Assembly: GCA_024277065.1 (NCBI GenBank)
Contig: JAJRVY010000142.1
Location: forward strand, 1-32,494
DNA length: 32,494 nucleotides
Origin: Planctomycetota bacterium
Lineage (GTDB): Bacteria > Planctomycetota > JAJSAM01 > JAJVHW01
Direction: 5' to 3'
Below the pieces are notes generated by a model. The model ran no database searches. It saw nothing but the letters and a program-made list of their open reading frames with translations, and had not been told where the DNA came from. Positions 15,479 through 23,108 of this stretch are shown piece after piece. How positions within the stretch are numbered: position 1 is the stretch's first letter; each line of letters begins with the position of its first letter. Made by a program: the position numbers and the translations under genes.

Positions 15479-16318
15479 ATGGGTATTCGCGTCTACAAGC
15501 CGACCTCGCCGGGCCGCCGGAACTCGTCGGTCTCGGACTTCGCCGAGATCACGAGCACGACGCCCGAGAAGTCGCTCCTGCGACCGCTGGTGAAGACCGC
15601 GGGCCGCAACGCGCACGGTCACATCACGTCGCGTCGCCGCGGCGGTGGCCACAAGCGCCGGTATCGCGTGATCGACTGGAAGCGCGACAAGGACGGCATC
15701 CCGGCGAAGGTCGCGACCATCGAGTACGACCCGAACCGTTCGTCACGCATCGCGCTGCTGCACTACGCAGACGGCGAGAAGCGCTACATCGTCGCGCCGC
15801 GGGGCATCGAGGTCGGGCAGCAACTGATGTCGGGGCCGACCGCCGAGCCGCGCGTCGGCAACGCCAAGCGGCTGAAGGACATCCCGCTCGGCCTGATGGT
15901 GCACAACGTCGAGCTCGTGCCCGGCAGGGGCGGCCAGATGGCGCGCTCGGCCGGTACGCAGGTGCAACTCGCAGCTCGCGAGAACGGCACCGCCACGCTC
16001 GTGCTCCCGTCGGGCGAGATGCGCATCGTGTCCGAGGAGTGTCGCGCGACCATCGGGCAGGTCGGCAACGCCGATCATGCCCTCGTGCGCATCGGCAAGG
16101 CCGGCCGCAACCGCCATCGCGGCCGGCGTCCCAAGGTTCGCGGCGCCGCGATGAACCCGTACTGTCACCCGCTCGGTGGTGGTGAGGGGCGCGCCGGAGC
16201 CGGTCGCCGTCGCGGTCCGTGCTCACCGTGGGGCAAGCCGTCCAAGGGCGGCAAGACCCGCAAGAAGAAGCTGCACAGCAACAAGCTGATCATCCGCGGC
16301 CGGAAGAAGAAGAGGTAG
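15479..16318 (+). CDS. rplB: 50S ribosomal protein L2
   Basis: L2 (279 residues) is needed for subunit joining and peptidyl transferase activity. It starts [20 protein letters not shown] and contains [13 protein letters not shown] and the glycine loop. Where E. coli has VDHPHGGGEGR, this protein has [11 protein letters not shown]. The essential His229 equivalent is kept, while the second His (E. coli His231) is Leu and the Asp is Cys. The basic tail [20 protein letters not shown] is normal. It follows rplW by 21 nt, and rpsS starts 7 nt after its stop. Confidence 0.97.
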   Translation: MGIRVYKPTSPGRRNSSVSDFAEITSTTPEKSLLRPLVKTAGRNAHGHITSRRRGGGHKRRYRVIDWKRDKDGIPAKVATIEYDPNRSSRIALLHYADGEKRYIVAPRGIEVGQQLMSGPTAEPRVGNAKRLKDIPLGLMVHNVELVPGRGGQMARSAGTQVQLAARENGTATLVLPSGEMRIVSEECRATIGQVGNADHALVRIGKAGRNRHRGRRPKVRGAAMNPYCHPLGGGEGRAGAGRRRGPCSPWGKPSKGGKTRKKKLHSNKLIIRGRKKKR

Positions 16319-16325
16319 CCCTGCG

Positions 16326-16589
16326 ATGAGCAGATCCGTCAAGAAGGGGCCATTCGTGGTCGAGCGCCTGTGGCGCCGTGTCCGCGAGCAGAAGGACAGT
16401 GGGAACCGCGAGCCGCTCAAGACCTGGAGCCGCTCCTGCACGGTGATCCCCGATTTCGTCGGTCACACGTTCGCCGTGCACAACGGAAAGACGTTCGTGC
16501 GCGTGTTCGTGACCGAGGACATGGTTGGCCACAAGCTCGGGGAGTTCTCCCCGACGCGGATGTTCCGCGGCCACACCCACAAGAAGTAA
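16326..16589 (+). CDS. rpsS: 30S ribosomal protein S19
   Basis: S19 (87 residues) sits at the top of the 30S head beside S13 and contacts 23S helix 38. [19 protein letters not shown] is a typical start, and the body keeps [21 protein letters not shown] (in part) and [10 protein letters not shown]. There is no strong ribosome site before the ATG, only 7 nt after the rplB stop, so it probably depends on reinitiation from rplB. The stop TAA is followed by out-of-frame TAG. Confidence 0.97.
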   Translation: MSRSVKKGPFVVERLWRRVREQKDSGNREPLKTWSRSCTVIPDFVGHTFAVHNGKTFVRVFVTEDMVGHKLGEFSPTRMFRGHTHKK

Positions 16590-16631
16590 GTAGCCGTGAG
16601 GCTCAGGGCGTAACGCGTAGGAAGCGGAGCG

Positions 16632-17138
16632 ATGTCCGAGAAGACCTACAGAGCAATCCACCGCAACGCGCCGATGTCGGCGCGCAAGGCGCGGTATGTC
16701 GTCGATCTCGTGCGCGGCAAGCCCGTGAACGAGGCGCTCGACATCCTGCGCTTCAGCCCGCGGCGCGCTGCCGCCATGTTGTCGAAGGTCGTGATGAGCG
16801 CCCTGGCAACAGCCCAGCTCGATGCGGAGTGCGATCACGCCCGCCTGCACGTCATCGACGTGCGCTCCGACGAGGCCATGACGGTCAAGCGCTGGAAGAC
16901 GCGTTCGCGCGGTCAGATGTATCCGCTGCTCCTGCGCTACTCGCACCTCTCGGTGGTGCTGGGCGAGCGCGATCCCGCGCCGCTGCGTCGGCGCGGGACG
17001 GCTGTCGGCAAGAGCCGCCGCGCCCGCGTCGCGGCGTCGCGTGCCGCGCAGGCCGCCACGGCCACCGTCGCCGAGACCGCGGCCACAGAATCCCAGGACA
17101 CGAGCGGGGCGACCGATGCCTCCGAGGGGAACGAATAG
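16632..17138 (+). CDS. rplV: 50S ribosomal protein L22 with long C-terminal tail
   Basis: L22 (168 residues) lines the exit tunnel with a beta-hairpin. The core (about 1-115) has NAPMSARKARYVVDLVRGKP and the hairpin end KRWKTRSRGQMYPLLLRYSH. Residues from about 118 to the end form a basic then Ala/Thr/Glu-rich tail of some 50 residues not present in the usual 110-residue family member. The tail would project from the ribosome surface and has no domain I recognise. It begins 42 nt after rpsS, with GGAAG and GGAG upstream, and ends 3 nt before rpsC. Confidence 0.95.
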   Translation: MSEKTYRAIHRNAPMSARKARYVVDLVRGKPVNEALDILRFSPRRAAAMLSKVVMSALATAQLDAECDHARLHVIDVRSDEAMTVKRWKTRSRGQMYPLLLRYSHLSVVLGERDPAPLRRRGTAVGKSRRARVAASRAAQAATATVAETAATESQDTSGATDASEGNE

Positions 17139-17141
17139 GAC

Positions 17142-17792
17142 ATGGGCCAGAAGATCCATCCGAACGGGTTCCGCGTCGGTATCACGCGCGACTGGAACTC
17201 CCGCTGGTACGCCCCGAAGAACGGCTTCGGTGATTTGCTCATCGAGGACGACAAGATCCGGCGCTTCATCAAGAGCGAGTACTACTTCGCGGGTATCCCG
17301 AAGATCGAGATCGAGCGCAAGGGCGACCAGATCATGATCCTCGTCCACTGCGCCCGCCCGGGCGTCCTGATCGGCCGCAAGGGTGTCAAGGTGGACAAGC
17401 TCAAGGGGCAGCTCGAGAAGCTCTCCGGCAAGCAGATCACGCTGAACATCCACGAGATCACGCAGCCCGAACTCAACGCGCAGCTCGTCGCCGAGAACGT
17501 GTCCGAGCAGCTCGAGCGCCGCGCCTCGTTCCGTCGCGCACTGAAGCGCAGCATCCAGAACACGATGGACCGTGGTGCCAAGGGCATCAAGATCCGCATC
17601 GCGGGTCGTCTCGGCGGCGCCGAGATCGCGCGCGTCGAGACGCAGCTCTCCGGTTCGATCCCGCTCACGACGCTCTCGGCCGACATCGACTACGGCTTCT
17701 ACGAGGCGCGCTGTTCCTACGGTCGCATCGGCGTGAAGGCCTGGATCTACAAGGGCCCGATCCGCAAGGGCGCCCTGACGAGGGGGAGGTAG
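17142..17792 (+). CDS. rpsC: 30S ribosomal protein S3
   Basis: S3 (216 residues) forms part of the mRNA entry channel and its helicase activity. It starts MGQKIHPNGFRVGITRDWNS. The type II KH domain has its GxxG loop in LIGRKGVKVDKLKGQLEK. The C-terminal domain keeps RIAGRLGGAEIAR and GRIGVKAWIYKG. Length is standard. It starts 3 nt after the rplV stop, so reinitiation is likely. Confidence 0.97.
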   Translation: MGQKIHPNGFRVGITRDWNSRWYAPKNGFGDLLIEDDKIRRFIKSEYYFAGIPKIEIERKGDQIMILVHCARPGVLIGRKGVKVDKLKGQLEKLSGKQITLNIHEITQPELNAQLVAENVSEQLERRASFRRALKRSIQNTMDRGAKGIKIRIAGRLGGAEIARVETQLSGSIPLTTLSADIDYGFYEARCSYGRIGVKAWIYKGPIRKGALTRGR

Positions 17793-17796
17793 GACC

Positions 17797-18216
17797 ATGG
17801 CGTTGATGCCGAAGCGCGTGAAGCGCCGCAAGCAGCACCGCGGTGTGATCAAGGGCCGCGCGAGCCGCGGCAACACGGTTGCGTTCGGCGAGTTCGCGTT
17901 GCAGTCCACCGAACGCGGTTGGCTGAACGCGCGCCAGATCGAGGCCGGCCGTATCGCGTGCTCGCACTTCCTGGGTGGCGAGGGGCGGATCTGGATCCGC
18001 GTCTTCCCGCACAAGCCGATCACCGCCAAGCCCGCCGAGGTGCGCATGGGCACCGGCAAGGGCGACGTGGACGACTGGGTCGCGGTCGTGCGGCCCGGCA
18101 CGATCATCTACGAGATCGGCGGCGTCCCCGAGGCCAAGGCCAAGGTGGCTCTCAACCGTATCGCCCACAAGATGCCGTTCCGCGTGCGCATGGCGCGCAG
18201 GAGGCCGAAGCTGTGA
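17797..18216 (+). CDS. rplP: 50S ribosomal protein L16
   Basis: L16 (139 residues) contacts the A-site tRNA elbow and organises the aminoacyl-tRNA entry region. The start reads MALMPKRVKRRKQHRG; either ATG 17797 or the internal ATG at residue 4 is possible, and the first is kept because GGGAGG lies about 7 nt upstream. Conserved segments are AGRIACSHFLGGEGRIWIRV, MGTGKGDVDDWVAVVRPG and the C-terminal KMPFRVRM. Its stop overlaps the likely rpmC start. Confidence 0.97.
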   Translation: MALMPKRVKRRKQHRGVIKGRASRGNTVAFGEFALQSTERGWLNARQIEAGRIACSHFLGGEGRIWIRVFPHKPITAKPAEVRMGTGKGDVDDWVAVVRPGTIIYEIGGVPEAKAKVALNRIAHKMPFRVRMARRRPKL

Positions 18217-18431
18217 ACCCGATGACCGAGATTCGAGAACGCTCCGCGGACGACCTCATGCGTGATGTCGCCTCGATGGAGCATCAGATCTGGGAGCTCG
18301 GCTTCCAGGAAGGCAGCGAGAAGGCGGGTGACCCGTCGAAGATCCGTCAGCTCCGGCGCCGCGTTGCGCGGATGCTGACCGTCCTGCGCGAGCGTGAGCT
18401 CGCCGCGAGCGAGGCCGGTAGCGATGAGTGA
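18213..18431 (+). CDS. rpmC: 50S ribosomal protein L29
   Basis: L29 (72 residues from GTG) is a two-helix protein beside the tunnel exit near L23. The helices and the [20 protein letters not shown] segment fit the family. GTG 18213 overlaps the rplP TGA and has AGGAGG (18199-18204) 8 nt upstream. ATG 18222 would begin [12 protein letters not shown], which matches the usual N-terminus, but is 17 nt from that site. I list the GTG and note that the ATG is a real alternative. It overlaps rpsQ by 8 nt. Confidence 0.93.
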   Translation: MNPMTEIRERSADDLMRDVASMEHQIWELGFQEGSEKAGDPSKIRQLRRRVARMLTVLRERELAASEAGSDE

Positions 18432-18858
18432 CACACAGGTTGACGAGAGCCAGGCCGGCGAGAACCAGGCCGGCGAGAACGTGGCGGACGCGAATCCGGA
18501 GGCGGCCGCCGATCAGGCGCGCACCGCAGATCGCGGCTCGCGCTCCGCCGTCATGGGAATCGTGGTGAGCGCCAAGATGGACAAGACCATCATCGTGCGC
18601 CGTGACCGCAAGGTCCTGCACCCGCTCTACAAGAAGTACGTGCGGCGCTCGACGCGCTACGTCGCCCACGACGAGGCGAACACGGCGCACCTCGGTGACG
18701 AGGTCGAGATCGTCGAGACCCGTCCGATTTCCAAGACCAAGCGCTGGCGGCTCGTGAACGTGCTGCGCGAGGCGCCCCGCGGCGACGGCCCGACCGAGAA
18801 GGCTCCTGCGGCGCGCGACGGCGCCGCGGAAGGCGGCTCGGCGGAGGTGCAGTCGTGA
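18424..18858 (+). CDS. rpsQ: 30S ribosomal protein S17 with N- and C-terminal extensions
   Basis: S17 (144 residues) is a primary 16S-binding protein with an OB fold. The recognisable core (about residues 43-117) is [18 protein letters not shown] through [10 protein letters not shown]. Ahead of it is an acidic 40-residue extension with a small AGENQAGEN repeat, and behind it a 27-residue Ala/Gly/Glu tail; the family is normally 80-90 residues. The start chosen is ATG 18424, overlapping the rpmC end by 8 nt. A core-only start at ATG 18553 (MGIVVSAKM) cannot be excluded, but the upstream frame has the coding composition of its neighbours and keeps the coupling. Confidence 0.9.
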   Translation: MSDTQVDESQAGENQAGENVADANPEAAADQARTADRGSRSAVMGIVVSAKMDKTIIVRRDRKVLHPLYKKYVRRSTRYVAHDEANTAHLGDEVEIVETRPISKTKRWRLVNVLREAPRGDGPTEKAPAARDGAAEGGSAEVQS

Positions 18859-19223
18859 TCCAGTTGCAGACGATGCTCGACGTCGCCGACAACACCGGCG
18901 CCAAGCGCGCGCAGTGCATTCGCGTGCTCGGCTCGAGCAACCGCCGCACCTGCGGCGTGGGCGACGTGATCGTCTGCGCCATCAAGAAGGCGACGCCGCA
19001 CGGCGCCGTGAAGAAGAGCGACGTGGTGCGCGCGGTCGTCGTGCGCACGCGGCACGCCGTGCGGCGCGAGGACGGCTCGTACGTGCGGTTCGACCGTAAC
19101 GCGTGCGTCATCGTCGATGCGCAGGGCAACCCCAGGGGCACGCGCATCTTCGGCGCCGTCGCCCGTGAGCTGCGGGCGAAGAACTACATGAAGATCATCT
19201 CGCTCGCCTCGGAGGTCGTCTAG
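18855..19223 (+). CDS. rplN: 50S ribosomal protein L14
   Basis: L14 (122 residues) forms inter-subunit bridges with 16S helices 14 and 44 and binds the silencing factor RsfS. It starts with [23 protein letters not shown], overlapping the rpsQ stop by 4 nt. [20 protein letters not shown] and [20 protein letters not shown] are family-typical. The length is exactly that of most L14 proteins. rplX begins 2 nt after its stop. Confidence 0.97.
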   Translation: MIQLQTMLDVADNTGAKRAQCIRVLGSSNRRTCGVGDVIVCAIKKATPHGAVKKSDVVRAVVVRTRHAVRREDGSYVRFDRNACVIVDAQGNPRGTRIFGAVARELRAKNYMKIISLASEVV

Positions 19224-19225
19224 TC

Positions 19226-19561
19226 ATGAGATTCTGCATTCGTGTCGGCGACACGGTCCAGATCGCGCGCGGCAACCGCAATCGCAATCCGGACATGGTC
19301 GAGAAGCGTCGCGGCCGCGTGCTGCGCGTCGATCGCAGCCGCGATCGCCTCATCATCGAGGCGCACAACGTTCGCGTGAAGCACCTGCGCAAGTCGCAGC
19401 AGCACCCGAACGGTGGCCGCCTCGACATCGAGGCACCCATTGCGATCAGCAACGTCCTGGTCGTCACCACGGACGGGGATGCCATCCCCGTGCGCAAGGC
19501 GATCCGGACCGAGGACGGCAAGGTCGTTGCCAGGGCCGCGGAAGCGGCGCACACGAAGTAG
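19226..19561 (+). CDS. rplX: 50S ribosomal protein L24
   Basis: L24 (111 residues) starts 50S assembly by binding the 23S 5' end. The KOW-type segment is unusual at the N-terminus: MRFCIRVGDTVQIARGNRNR replaces the common MKIKKGDxVxVIAGKDKGK. The rest, KRRGRVLRVDRSRDRLIIEA and KHLRKSQQHPNGGRLDIEAP, is clear. A second in-frame TAG lies 12 nt after the TAG stop. It begins 2 nt after rplN without a strong ribosome site, indicating reinitiation. Confidence 0.95.
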   Translation: MRFCIRVGDTVQIARGNRNRNPDMVEKRRGRVLRVDRSRDRLIIEAHNVRVKHLRKSQQHPNGGRLDIEAPIAISNVLVVTTDGDAIPVRKAIRTEDGKVVARAAEAAHTK

Positions 19562-19586
19562 TCGTACGAGTAGAGGCGAAGCCAAG

Positions 19587-20153
19587 ATGAAGCCCCGACT
19601 GGCAGAGAAGTACACGAGCGAGATCGTCCCCGCGTTCCTGAAGCATCGCGGGTACGGAAACGTCATGTCGATCCCGCGTCTCGAGAAGATCGTCGTCTCG
19701 ATGGGTGTCGGCAAGGCCCACGAGAACAAGCGGCTGCTCGAGACGGCGGTTGCCGACCTGACCAGGATCACCGGGCAGAAGCCGGTGGTCACCAGGGCCA
19801 AGAAGTCGGTCTCGAACTTCCGCGTTCGCGAGGGCATGAACACGGGCTGCATGGTCACCCTGCGCGGCTCCCGCATGTTCGAGTTTCTCGATCGACTGGT
19901 GAGCGTCGCCATCCCGCGTATCCGCGACTTCCGCGGCCTGGAGCCGAACTCGTTCGACCACGCGGGCAACTTCAACATGGGGCTGAGCGACCAGTTGGTG
20001 TTCCCGGAGATCCTCGCCGACAAGGTGGAGAACTCCCAGGGCATGAACATCACGATGGTCATTCGCCGCTCGAACCGCGCGGAGTCGCTGGCGCTGTTGC
20101 GGATGTTCGGAGTGCCCTTCCGGGATCAGACGGTTCCCGCAGGGAACGCATAG
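19587..20153 (+). CDS. rplE: 50S ribosomal protein L5
   Basis: L5 (188 residues) binds 5S rRNA in the central protuberance and contacts P-site tRNA. The start [20 protein letters not shown] is family-typical and has GAGGCG 9 nt upstream; the longer in-frame extension overlaps rplX and is rejected. [20 protein letters not shown] and the segment around [20 protein letters not shown] are hallmarks. Length is slightly above the E. coli 179. rpsN starts 11 nt downstream. Confidence 0.97.
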   Translation: MKPRLAEKYTSEIVPAFLKHRGYGNVMSIPRLEKIVVSMGVGKAHENKRLLETAVADLTRITGQKPVVTRAKKSVSNFRVREGMNTGCMVTLRGSRMFEFLDRLVSVAIPRIRDFRGLEPNSFDHAGNFNMGLSDQLVFPEILADKVENSQGMNITMVIRRSNRAESLALLRMFGVPFRDQTVPAGNA

Positions 20154-20164
20154 GAGACCTCTCC

Positions 20165-20350
20165 ATGGCCAAGACCTCGAAGCGAGTCGCGTCGGAGCGG
20201 ACGCCCAAGTACGCAGTCCAGCATCGCAATCGGTGCCGGATGTGCGGCCGGCCCCGCGCCTACATTCGGAAGTTTCAGATCTGCCGGATCTGCTTCCGTA
20301 CGAAGGCCCATCTGGGCGAGATCCCCGGCGTGATGAAGGCCTCCTGGTAG
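20165..20350 (+). CDS. rpsN: 30S ribosomal protein S14, zinc-binding (type Z)
   Basis: This 61-residue short S14 binds the 16S 3' major domain in the 30S head. The zinc ligands C24, C27, C40 and C43 form CRMC and CRIC pairs. The C-terminus [11 protein letters not shown] is the family end. This is the short Cys4 form, not the roughly 100-residue zinc-free form, and it sits at its usual place between rplE and rpsH. The ATG is 11 nt after rplE with GGAG upstream. Confidence 0.97.
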   Translation: MAKTSKRVASERTPKYAVQHRNRCRMCGRPRAYIRKFQICRICFRTKAHLGEIPGVMKASW

Positions 20351-20381
20351 TCACAGGCGGTCGAGACGGAGACCTGACCAA

Positions 20382-20780
20382 ATGAGCATGACGGACCCCA
20401 TCGCGGACATGCTGACGCGCATTCGGAACGCCAACGCGATCCGGCGCCGCAGCGTCGATGTCCCTCGTTCGCGCCTGAAGAAGGGCATCGCCGATGTCCT
20501 CAAGCGCGAGGGCTTCATCGCGGACTACCTCGACATCGACGCTGGCCCGCAGTCGGTGCTGCGCCTCGAACTCCGCTATGGAGAAGACGGCCAGCGCGTC
20601 CTGCGCGGAATCCAGCGTGTCTCGAAGCCCGGGCGCCGCATTTATCGCGGCGTCACGGATCTCGAGTCGCCGCTGGGTGGCATCGGCGTGTTCGTCGTGT
20701 CCACGGACAAGGGCGTGTTGTCGGATCGCGAGGCTCGAGAGCAACGCACCGGCGGCGAGGTCCTCTGCAAGGTCTACTAG
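20382..20780 (+). CDS. rpsH: 30S ribosomal protein S8
   Basis: S8 (132 residues) binds the 16S central domain and in E. coli represses the spc operon by binding within the rplX-rplE region. The start MSMTDPIADMLTRIRNANAI and the end GVLSDREAREQRTGGEVLCK fit the family. RVSKPGRRIYRG marks the RNA-binding part. GGAG lies upstream. I did not find a recognisable S8 target copy in this transcript. rplF follows after 84 nt. Confidence 0.97.
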   Translation: MSMTDPIADMLTRIRNANAIRRRSVDVPRSRLKKGIADVLKREGFIADYLDIDAGPQSVLRLELRYGEDGQRVLRGIQRVSKPGRRIYRGVTDLESPLGGIGVFVVSTDKGVLSDREAREQRTGGEVLCKVY

Positions 20781-20864
20781 CGACGATGACGTGCATCGCG
20801 AACGCGAGATGCGCAGTGGCCATGACGGCCCGCGCCCTGACCCTTCTGCCACGGAGCGAATGAG

Positions 20865-21413
20865 ATGTCCCGGATCGGAAAGAACCCCTTGAAGCTGCCG
20901 GCCGGCGTCACCTTGACGGTGGCGGATGGCACGGCGGTCATGAAGGGACCCAAGGGCGAGGTCTCGTTGGAGGTGCCGTCCGGGGTCCAGGTACTCAAGC
21001 AGGACGACGGCATGGTGACGGTCGAGCGGCGCTCGGACAGCAAGCACCACCGCGCGTGCCACGGCATGGTCCGGGCGATCCTCGGCAACAACGCCAAGGG
21101 CGTCGTCGAGCCGTACGTCAGGACGCTCGCGATCGTCGGCGTCGGCTACCAGGCCAACGTGCGCGGGCGCACGCTGGCGCTCAAGGTCGGTTTCGCGAAC
21201 GAGATCGTGCTGGACATCCCCGAGGGCGTGGACGTCACGACGCCGTCGGCCATCCAGATCGTCATGACCGGCTGCGACAAGCAACTGGTCGGCCACTTCG
21301 CGGCGCGGACGCGCGGTGTGCGTCCCCCCGAGCCGTACAACGGCAAGGGCATCCGCTACGCGAACGAGCGCATCCAGAGGAAGGCCGGCAAGTCGTTCGC
21401 GTCGGCCGGCTGA
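20865..21413 (+). CDS. rplF: 50S ribosomal protein L6
   Basis: L6 (182 residues) lies by the sarcin-ricin loop at the factor-binding site. [19 protein letters not shown] is a typical start. The two similar domains are visible, with the C-terminal [20 protein letters not shown] and [19 protein letters not shown] motifs. Length is normal. The start has GGAGCG about 8 nt upstream. rplR begins 20 nt after the stop. Confidence 0.97.
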   Translation: MSRIGKNPLKLPAGVTLTVADGTAVMKGPKGEVSLEVPSGVQVLKQDDGMVTVERRSDSKHHRACHGMVRAILGNNAKGVVEPYVRTLAIVGVGYQANVRGRTLALKVGFANEIVLDIPEGVDVTTPSAIQIVMTGCDKQLVGHFAARTRGVRPPEPYNGKGIRYANERIQRKAGKSFASAG

Positions 21414-21433
21414 GTAACCAGAAGAAGAGCATC

Positions 21434-21808
21434 ATGAAGCGCGCAGTGAAGAAGAGGCTGATGCACGAGCGGCGGCACCGTCGTATCCGCGGCCGGATCT
21501 CCGGCAGCGCGGAGCGCCCGCGGCTCGTCGTCACGCGATCCCACAAGCAGATCTACGTGCAGGTCATCGACGACGTGGCGGGGCGCACGCTCTGCTCGGC
21601 GTCCACGCTCGCGATGGCGAGTGCGAACACGCTGGGGGACGCCAAGGGCGGCAACCTGGCCGGCGCATGCGCGGTTGGCAGCGAGATCGCCAAGCGGGCG
21701 ATCGATGCCGGCATCAAGACGGTGAGCTTCGACCGCGGCGGCTACCGCTACCACGGTCGTGTCAAGGCACTGGCCGACGCAGCGCGCGAAGCCGGTCTGG
21801 AATTCTAG
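21434..21808 (+). CDS. rplR: 50S ribosomal protein L18
   Basis: L18 (124 residues) binds 5S rRNA together with L5. The ATG at 21434 gives [20 protein letters not shown]; the longer in-frame extension overlaps rplF and is rejected. The middle has the [20 protein letters not shown] strand and the end [20 protein letters not shown], both standard. Its TAG stop (21806-21808) lies inside the left arm of the inverted repeat that bounds the next spacer, so any insertion there occurred exactly at the stop codon. Confidence 0.96.
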   Translation: MKRAVKKRLMHERRHRRIRGRISGSAERPRLVVTRSHKQIYVQVIDDVAGRTLCSASTLAMASANTLGDAKGGNLAGACAVGSEIAKRAIDAGIKTVSFDRGGYRYHGRVKALADAAREAGLEF

Positions 21809-22045
21809 CCCGGACTACTCATGACGACTCACACACCTGAACGGACCAGAGCGCCGAGCCCCGCGTTGCGCCTGCTCTACGAAGCTACGGCTGGGAATAC
21901 GCAGACGCGCCTTGATCTCAACGCTCTGTCCTCGTTCAGGATGGGCCCCGGGTCGCGGACGATGGCTCCCGCAACCGCGGCCCGCCTCGGTTTCGCTTCG
22001 AGCGTCGTCACGGAGTGCGCGAGCCTCACGAATAGTCCGGGCTAG
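21805..22045 (+). other. inverted-repeat structured element between rplR and rpsE (MITE or structured RNA)
   Basis: A perfect 13-bp inverted repeat, CTAGCCCGGACTA (21805-21817) and TAGTCCGGGCTAG (22033-22045), bounds the element. Inside are nested helices: 21822-21828 with 22004-22010 (7 bp), 21836-21843 with 21933-21940 (8 bp), and 21847-21853 with 21922-21928 (7 bp). Two more are 21862-21870 with 21900-21909 (9 bp, one bulge) and 21950-21958 with 21975-21983 (9 bp, one GU). Read as an insertion, a 233-bp unit (21809-22041) with 9-bp terminal repeats is flanked by CTAG on both sides, a YTAR-type duplication as in some IS5-family elements. Removing it leaves 49 nt between rplR and rpsE, normal for this operon. 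A 74-residue frame inside lacks a ribosome site and family likeness. I match it to no known RNA. Confidence 0.6.
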
Positions 22046-22063
22046 CCCGGCGGTCATTGAGCG

Positions 22064-22078
22064 GGGCCTCGAAGGCCC
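22064..22078 (+). promoter_or_regulatory. hairpin abutting the rpsE ribosome site
   Basis: GGGCC-TCGAA-GGCCC forms a 5-bp stem that ends directly before the purine stretch GGGAG (22079-22083), which is 14 nt from the rpsE ATG. It resembles the arrangement before rplL and rpoA, where a short perfect stem ends a few nt before the ribosome site. Confidence 0.35.
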
Positions 22079-22097
22079 GGGAGCACGGAACGATCCC

Positions 22098-22604
22098 ATG
22101 AAGGACAAGTACGACAACCTCGAATTCGTCGATGCCGCCGGTCTCGACCTCAGCGACAACGTGGTGAAGATCAACCGGTGCGCGACTGTCGTCAAGGGCG
22201 GCCGCCGGTTCTCCTTCAGCGCGCTCGTCGTGGTCGGCAACGGCAAGGGCATCTGCGGCTACGGCTTCGGCAAGGCGAAGGAAGTCCCGATGTCCGTTGA
22301 CAAGGCGGTCAAGGACGCGAAGAAGCGCCTGCTGCGCATGCCCATCGTCGGCGCGACGCTGCCTCACGAGGTGGTGGGTCGCTACTGCGCGACACGCGTG
22401 TTCATGGGGCCGGCGTCGCCCGGAACCGGCGTCATCGCCGGTCCGGCCGTGCGTGCGCTGCTCGAGGCCGTCGGCGTGCACGACGTGCTCACCAAGACCT
22501 ACGGGTCCTGCAACCCCGTCAACGTGGTGCGTGCCACGATGGACGGACTCCTCCAACTGCGGCTCAAGGAGCAGGTGGCGGAACTGCGTGGAGTGACGAT
22601 CTGA
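22098..22604 (+). CDS. rpsE: 30S ribosomal protein S5
   Basis: S5 (168 residues) lies at the mRNA entry and affects decoding fidelity. The ATG gives MKDKYDNLEFVDAAGLDLSD, and the upstream in-frame extension crosses the inverted-repeat element and is rejected. The N-terminal domain has VKGGRRFSFSALVVVGNGKG and the C-terminal domain GTGVIAGPAVRALLEAVGVH and GSCNPVNVVRATMDGL. Length is standard. Its TGA overlaps the rplO ATG by one base, and no rpmD gene lies between them, so L30 is missing at its usual site. Confidence 0.97.
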   Translation: MKDKYDNLEFVDAAGLDLSDNVVKINRCATVVKGGRRFSFSALVVVGNGKGICGYGFGKAKEVPMSVDKAVKDAKKRLLRMPIVGATLPHEVVGRYCATRVFMGPASPGTGVIAGPAVRALLEAVGVHDVLTKTYGSCNPVNVVRATMDGLLQLRLKEQVAELRGVTI

Positions 22605-23095
22605 TGGACATCTCGCAAGCAGTCGGAGTCGATGTCGTCCGGAAGCGCAAGCGTCGCAAGGGACGCGGTACGGGCTCGGGCGCCGGCAAGACGGCGTCGC
22701 GTGGTTCCAAGGGCGCGGCCTCTCGCTCGGGTTTCGGTGGCCTCCTGCACCACGAGGGCGGACAGATGCCGCTCATCCGCCGCATCCCCAAGCGCGGCTT
22801 CTCGAACTCGCTCTTCCGGATCGAGTACGAGGCCGTCAACGTGCGCCAACTCGCGCAGTTCGAGGGCGCGCACGTCACGCTGGACTACCTCAAGCAGCAT
22901 GGCATGCTCAAGAAGCGCACGCGGCGCTACAAGGTGCTCGGCAGCGGGGAGTTGACCGTCAAACTCGACGTCGTCGCCGATGCGTTCAGCAAGACCGCGC
23001 GCGAGAAGATCGAGGCAGCGGGCGGCTCCGCCACGGTGTCACCGGCAGCGGGGTCTCCGGCGGCGGGAAGCTCGGTCGGCGAGAAGAACTCCTAG
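22604..23095 (+). CDS. rplO: 50S ribosomal protein L15
   Basis: L15 (163 residues) is a late 50S assembly protein near 23S domain II. The glycine-rich arm GRGTGSGAGKTASRGSKGAA, then GGQMPLIRRIPKRGFSN, and the C-terminal KVLGSGELTVKLDVVADAFS are clear. The N-terminus MDISQAVGVDVVRKRKRRKG is shorter than usual and lacks the common MxLxxLxPxxGSRK start. A Ser/Ala/Gly tail of about 25 residues follows the core. It overlaps rpsE by one base and ends 13 nt before secY. Confidence 0.95.
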   Translation: MDISQAVGVDVVRKRKRRKGRGTGSGAGKTASRGSKGAASRSGFGGLLHHEGGQMPLIRRIPKRGFSNSLFRIEYEAVNVRQLAQFEGAHVTLDYLKQHGMLKKRTRRYKVLGSGELTVKLDVVADAFSKTAREKIEAAGGSATVSPAAGSPAAGSSVGEKNS

Positions 23096-23108
23096 GCCGG
23101 GGCGTCCC

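Noticed and set aside
21821-22045. A 74-residue open frame inside the inverted-repeat element.
   Set aside because: It has no ribosome site, no family likeness and codon use unlike its neighbours. Its stop lies in the repeat arm.
21805-22045. Known RNAs (RNase P RNA, tmRNA, SRP RNA, hammerhead, group I intron) for the rplR-rpsE element.
   Set aside because: AGTCCGGGCT resembles part of the RNase P core, but the other conserved boxes are absent. No tRNA-like end, SRP tetraloop, CUGAUGA/GAAA core or intron core was found.
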